The notes under the pieces: generated by a model
The model's database searches: none
Told to the model about the DNA's origin: nothing
What the model saw: the letters and a program-made list of their open reading frames with translations, nothing else
Shown: in pieces, positions 14,110-18,180 of the stretch
Position numbering within the stretch: the stretch's first letter is position 1
Layout: each line of letters begins with the position of its first letter
DNA from: 1-14-2-50-31-20 sp965370315
GTDB taxonomy: Bacteria; Bacteroidota; Ignavibacteria; Ignavibacteriales; Melioribacteraceae
Length of the DNA stretch: 18,180 bases
Direction: 5' to 3'
Assembly: GCA_965370315.1 (NCBI GenBank)
Contig: CBDUTO010000094.1
Span: forward strand, 1-18,180
Made by a program: the position numbers and the translations under genes

Positions 14110-17100
14110 ATGATAAAAATTAAAACTACACTTATTTTATTAACCCTTCTTCTTACAGCAAGTCTTGTTGCACAAGACTCTTTTGTTAGAAGTGCCGTAA
14201 TCGATCCACCTAGCACTTATCCTTCTGGATTTGGTGCAACAGTATCTGGAGTTGATTTGGACGGTGATGGAAAACTAGAAATTTACACTGTTGATGGTAT
14301 GACAGATTTTATGACTGGTGATGAAATTCCACAAATTATTAAGTATGAGAGAAATGGTACTGCATGGGATTCTGTTTGGGCTGCTTCTCTTACTAACGAA
14401 AGACAAAATACTTGGGCTGCACTAACAGTTGGTGATCTTGATGGTGATGGCAAACAAGAAATTATTTGGGGATATGCTGAAAGCTTCTCTACAAATACTA
14501 CTCCAGCTAGAATTGTTGTTTTTGAAGCCAACGGAGATGATGTTCTTGGTGTTTCCGATGGTGCTGGAAACTTTGCACCTAATACTTCTTGGAATATGGA
14601 TATTCCTGAATCAACAAGTATGCGCCCTTTAAAATGGGAAGCTTTTGATATTGATGGTGATGGAAAAGAAGAGATTGTATTTGCTGAAAGAAGAGACTAT
14701 TTCAACTTTGGTATCGTTTCAGTAAGTGATGTTCCTGATGCTGGTTCCGGTTCTGAAATTTGGGAAATGGAATTTAATGCAAAAACTGAACTTTATGACC
14801 AATTTGTAAGAAGCAACGTTATTGCTGGCCCTGACGGAAGTTTTGGTAATCTTGTTACTGATATTGATCTTGACGGTGATGGTCTTATGGATCTATATGC
14901 TGTAAATGATAACTGGGGTGATGGCCCTAATGGCGAATTAATTCCTAAGCTATACAAATATGAATTAGTTGCTGGTTCTTGGGTTGAGAGATGGATTACT
15001 GTTTTACCTGGTGTACTTGCTCAAAATACATGGCCAGTATTAACTACTGGTGATTTGGATAATGATGGTCTTGGTGAAATTATTTGGTGTCCAGTTAATG
15101 CTTTAGTTACTGGAAATGAAGATCCTTCACGTATAGTAGTTTATGAAGCTACACTTGATAGTGCTGATATTCTTGGTATAGATAATGGTGATGGTACTCT
15201 TTCTCCTAATGCTGAATGGAATATGGGAGTACCTGCAAGTACAGAAATGAGACCATTCCGTGGTCAAGTTGCTGATATTGATAACGATGGTACACAAGAA
15301 TTTATTTTCGCTGAAAGAAAAGACCATTATGGATGGGGTGTTGTCTCTGTAGATAATATTCCAAGTACTGGTGATGGTTCTGAAATTTGGACTATGGAAG
15401 CTAATGGAGTTCCTACTGGTAGTGATTATCGCGATATTGCAGTTATTGATCAAACAATCTACGTATTTGATAGTGACGGTGGAATTGTTGAAATAAACGG
15501 AGCTGATTACAGTGCCAAAGAAAGATATCAAGCATATCCTGGATGGTCTTGGTTATCTACAAATACTGTTGATATTGATGGTGATACAAATATGGAAATA
15601 GTAACTGGTGATTATCTTTCTGGTGGTTCTGCTGGTGTTTGGGTTCTAGTACCAGATGCAGATTCATTAGTTGGTCATAAAATTGCTGATTTTACTGCTA
15701 ATACAGCAAATAGGATTACAACTGTTAGAGCTGGAATGATTAATGGCGATGATAAAATTGACTTTGCAGTTGGTTTTAGAGGAACTGACGAAATTTATTT
15801 AGTTTCTTATCAGGGTGGAGATATTACATCTGATGCTAGTTATACAGTAAGTTTATTAGATAAAGGTGTTTTAGGCGCTGATGGTATAGGCCAAATGGAT
15901 GCAATGGTTGTTGCAAATATTGATGGTGCTGGTTCTGATGAAGTACTTTACACAGGTGTTCCTAGAGGCGTAACAGAAAATGCACAACCAATTACTGTTG
16001 GTTCTTATTCTGATACTCTAACCGCTGATGCTTCAAGAAGATGGGACATGGTTGTTGCTAATGGTGCGGCTCACTTTTTCGATGGTAGTGGAAATCTTCA
16101 ATCAGTATCTCATGATGGTAATAGTTATAAGTTAACAAAAACTCAACCTGGTCTTGTTAATGGCGCATTCTTATCAGCATCTGCTGCGGACGTTGATGGT
16201 GATGGTACTGAAGAAATATTAGTTGGTAACTGGTATGATGCCAAAGTTAACATGCTTAAATGGATCAATGGAGCTTGGACTGCTTATGAAATAGCTGATT
16301 TCACTTCTGTTGGTGGTACTCGTCTTAATGGCGGTGCTGTTGGTGATATTGATGGCGATGGTAACATTGATTTTGTTACTGGTTCAAGAGGAAGTGTTCC
16401 AAATGGACAAATCTACCGAGTTGAATATACTGGTGGTGATGTTACAGATGCCGCTAGTTGGAGTAGTAATGTTATTGACTTTGGAATGAACGATTTATTT
16501 AGTCAATATGAAGTAATTAACATTGCTAATCTTGATGAAGATGACGATTTAGAAGTTCTTTATACTTCTGATTATGCTAGGGGTCCAAATTCTGCAACCG
16601 ATGCTCCATTCCCTATTATAATATTAGATTTACAATCAGTAGAATCAGAAACTATTGCTGCAGCAAGAATAGATGCTAATGGTGATGGTGTTCCTGATAG
16701 AAAAGGTGAAGTAGTTACTATTAAAGGTGTGATAATTTCACCAACAATTAACTCTGAGTATTCACTAAGTATTAATGTTCAAGATGAAACTGCTGGAATT
16801 AATATCTATTCTAGTGAGGATTCAATTCTTACTACTGTTGGAGATTTAGTTCAAATTACTGGTGAAATTGGACAGTATAATGGTTTAACACAGTTAGTTG
16901 TTTCTGATAGAAATGATATTGTGAGATTAGGATCTGGCACTGTTCCAGCTCCAATGGAACTTACAATTATGGAATGGCTCGCTAATGGAGAGCAATATGA
17001 AAGTATGTTGTTGAAAATTAATGCGCTTGCAAAAGAAGATGGTGAATGGCCAGCTGAAGGCTCAGATGCAAATATTACAATGACTGATGGATACTCAAAC

Positions 17101-17934
17101 TTCACAATGAGAGTAGACAAAGATCTTGACCTTGCTGGACAACCTGAGCCAATTTATCCAGTTAATATAATAGGTGTTACTGCTCAATTTAGCACTGCTA
17201 CACCACCTTTAGATGGATATCAAATATTACCACGTTACTATAGTGATATTGAACAAAATGTTGCTGCTCCTCCTTCTCCATATTTCTTCTTTACAGATGA
17301 AACTGCTGCAATGGATGGAACTGAACAAGAAATTACAAGTGCAACTGAAGAGTACCCATTAATTTGGCATCCAGCTGTTGATCTAAATGATGAATCTCTA
17401 ATTTATCAAGTAATTGCTATAAGTGATGGTACTGAAATTTTAGCAGCTCCTTCAGATAATGGTGCTACAGATACTGTTTATACTCCTACAGGACAAAATC
17501 TTATTGATCTTATTGGTACACATGGTTCTGAAGGTATGTTAACTGTTGATTTCACTATTTGGACAGTTAGTTCTAATCCAGCAGAAGGAATTGTCTCAAG
17601 TGTTGATACAATTACTATTATATTGAAAGATTTGGTAACTGGTATTAACGATATGAATATTATTCCAAAAGAGTTTTTTGTTGATCAAAACTATCCAAAC
17701 CCATTCAATCCATCAACAACAATTCAATTTGGATTACCAGTACAAGCTGAAGTAAATTTAATTATTTATGATATTTTAGGACGTGAAGTTGCTAGATTAG
17801 TAAATAATCAAATTATGACTGCAGGCGTTTATCAATATTCTTTCGATGCTAGTAGATTAGCTAGTGGAACTTATATTTATAGATTGCAAGCTGATAAGAA
17901 AGTAGAAGTTAAGAAAATGTTACTGTTGAAATAA
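14110..17934 (+). CDS. Large T9SS-exported FG-GAP/VCBS-repeat protein with OB-fold-like domain
   Basis: The 1274-residue product starts with signal peptide MIKIKTTLILLTLLLTASLVAQ. Residues 23-840 contain about a dozen FG-GAP/VCBS calcium-loop motifs of the DxDGDGxxE type (D49, D109, D180, D253, D315, D389, D488, D694 and D747, for example), as in integrin-like propellers. Two internal duplications are visible: residues 24-223 resemble 231-433, and 457-630 resemble 661-838. A further loop, DANGDGVPD (855-863), leads into an OB-fold-like domain (about 865-945). An Ig- or SusE-like beta domain (about 1055-1175) comes next, and then a T9SS type A sorting domain (about 1188-1274, NYPNPFNP at 1194-1201, ending KKMLLLK). 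A calcium-stabilised surface protein is expected; partner and activity are unknown. It lies just beyond the propeller operon's terminator but shares its export route, so joint function is possible. Confidence 0.9.
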   Translation: MIKIKTTLILLTLLLTASLVAQDSFVRSAVIDPPSTYPSGFGATVSGVDLDGDGKLEIYTVDGMTDFMTGDEIPQIIKYERNGTAWDSVWAASLTNERQNTWAALTVGDLDGDGKQEIIWGYAESFSTNTTPARIVVFEANGDDVLGVSDGAGNFAPNTSWNMDIPESTSMRPLKWEAFDIDGDGKEEIVFAERRDYFNFGIVSVSDVPDAGSGSEIWEMEFNAKTELYDQFVRSNVIAGPDGSFGNLVTDIDLDGDGLMDLYAVNDNWGDGPNGELIPKLYKYELVAGSWVERWITVLPGVLAQNTWPVLTTGDLDNDGLGEIIWCPVNALVTGNEDPSRIVVYEATLDSADILGIDNGDGTLSPNAEWNMGVPASTEMRPFRGQVADIDNDGTQEFIFAERKDHYGWGVVSVDNIPSTGDGSEIWTMEANGVPTGSDYRDIAVIDQTIYVFDSDGGIVEINGADYSAKERYQAYPGWSWLSTNTVDIDGDTNMEIVTGDYLSGGSAGVWVLVPDADSLVGHKIADFTANTANRITTVRAGMINGDDKIDFAVGFRGTDEIYLVSYQGGDITSDASYTVSLLDKGVLGADGIGQMDAMVVANIDGAGSDEVLYTGVPRGVTENAQPITVGSYSDTLTADASRRWDMVVANGAAHFFDGSGNLQSVSHDGNSYKLTKTQPGLVNGAFLSASAADVDGDGTEEILVGNWYDAKVNMLKWINGAWTAYEIADFTSVGGTRLNGGAVGDIDGDGNIDFVTGSRGSVPNGQIYRVEYTGGDVTDAASWSSNVIDFGMNDLFSQYEVINIANLDEDDDLEVLYTSDYARGPNSATDAPFPIIILDLQSVESETIAAARIDANGDGVPDRKGEVVTIKGVIISPTINSEYSLSINVQDETAGINIYSSEDSILTTVGDLVQITGEIGQYNGLTQLVVSDRNDIVRLGSGTVPAPMELTIMEWLANGEQYESMLLKINALAKEDGEWPAEGSDANITMTDGYSNFTMRVDKDLDLAGQPEPIYPVNIIGVTAQFSTATPPLDGYQILPRYYSDIEQNVAAPPSPYFFFTDETAAMDGTEQEITSATEEYPLIWHPAVDLNDESLIYQVIAISDGTEILAAPSDNGATDTVYTPTGQNLIDLIGTHGSEGMLTVDFTIWTVSSNPAEGIVSSVDTITIILKDLVTGINDMNIIPKEFFVDQNYPNPFNPSTTIQFGLPVQAEVNLIIYDILGREVARLVNNQIMTAGVYQYSFDASRLASGTYIYRLQADKKVEVKKMLLLK

Positions 17935-17956
17935 TATAGTATAATTTTCGTTTTTT

Positions 17957-17985
17957 AAGCCCGGCTATGTCCGGGCTTTTTTTAT
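17957..17985 (+). terminator. Intrinsic terminator after the FG-GAP gene
   Basis: AAGCCCGG (17957-17964) pairs perfectly with CCGGGCTT (17971-17978) around the loop CTATGT and is followed by a run of T. It is the strongest terminator in the window and lies 22 bp after the stop codon. The remaining 195 bases to the right edge are AT-rich and show no gene or structure that I can support. Confidence 0.93.
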
Positions 17986-18180
17986 TTATTCCTTAAACAA
18001 TTAATTTCCTATTCTAGCTCAATTATCAGTATTTGTATAATGACTTTTAAATAACCTTGAAGATCAACCAAACATAAAAGTGATGTTCATATAAATTCAA
18101 TTATATATTTACGTTTAGAATATTGAGGAATGATCTGCTCCCCAACAAACATACATTAAGTTAAGCCACTAATTTAAAAT

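Noticed and set aside
15127..15531. 134-residue minus-strand open frame inside the FG-GAP gene
   Set aside because: It is antisense to a clearly coding repeat region, has no ribosome binding site or recognisable domain, and results from the biased codons of the real gene. The other opposite-strand or out-of-frame ORFs inside genes were rejected for the same reason.

Overview
The window is AT-rich bacterial DNA, most likely from the Ignavibacteria (Ignavibacteriota, Bacteroidota/Chlorobi side). The main evidence is that five proteins end in a type IX secretion (T9SS) type A sorting domain with the NYPNPFNP motif typical of that lineage. This agrees with the Bacteroidota-type lipoproteins, the DUF2911 protein and the codon use. 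No rRNA, tRNA, CRISPR array, transposase or integrase gene was seen.

Region 1 (1-2842) looks like the end of an accessory array. It holds the 3' part of a T9SS-exported leucine-rich-repeat-like protein and two unrelated small lipoproteins, all on the + strand. They are separated by two related non-coding junctions of about 170-180 bp. The junctions resemble integron attC recombination sites: junction A starts like the Vibrio cholerae repeat (ATAACAAACG), and both share GTTGTTGTGTTTGC and ATCAGCCGTTAT at the same 47-nt spacing. A short possible remnant follows the last lipoprotein and abuts the next gene.

Region 2 (2843-9313) is ordinary chromosomal backbone: a PabB-PabC fusion for p-aminobenzoate synthesis (- strand), an SLC45/GPH-type sugar transporter (+), a DUF2911-TPR exported protein (-) and a class V (cysteine desulfurase-like) PLP enzyme (+). 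Its intergenic spaces hold a two-hairpin REP-like element, an imperfect inverted repeat of the CGCAAAGACGCAGAG kind, and perhaps a decayed copy of a related element.

Region 3 (9577-17934) is a secretion cluster: three tandem paralogous propeller-like proteins of 482-484 residues in an apparent operon ending in a terminator, then a 1274-residue FG-GAP/VCBS protein with its own strong ribosome binding site and terminator. All four have N-terminal signal peptides and C-terminal T9SS domains, so they should be exported and anchored or released at the cell surface. The second propeller gene is a mosaic. Its sorting-domain DNA is identical to copy 1 over 248 nt, while the linker just upstream matches copy 3, which indicates recent gene conversion or unequal crossing-over.

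The two most interesting items are the attC-like junctions and the mosaic T9SS propeller cluster. Functions of the secreted proteins and lipoproteins cannot be named from sequence alone.
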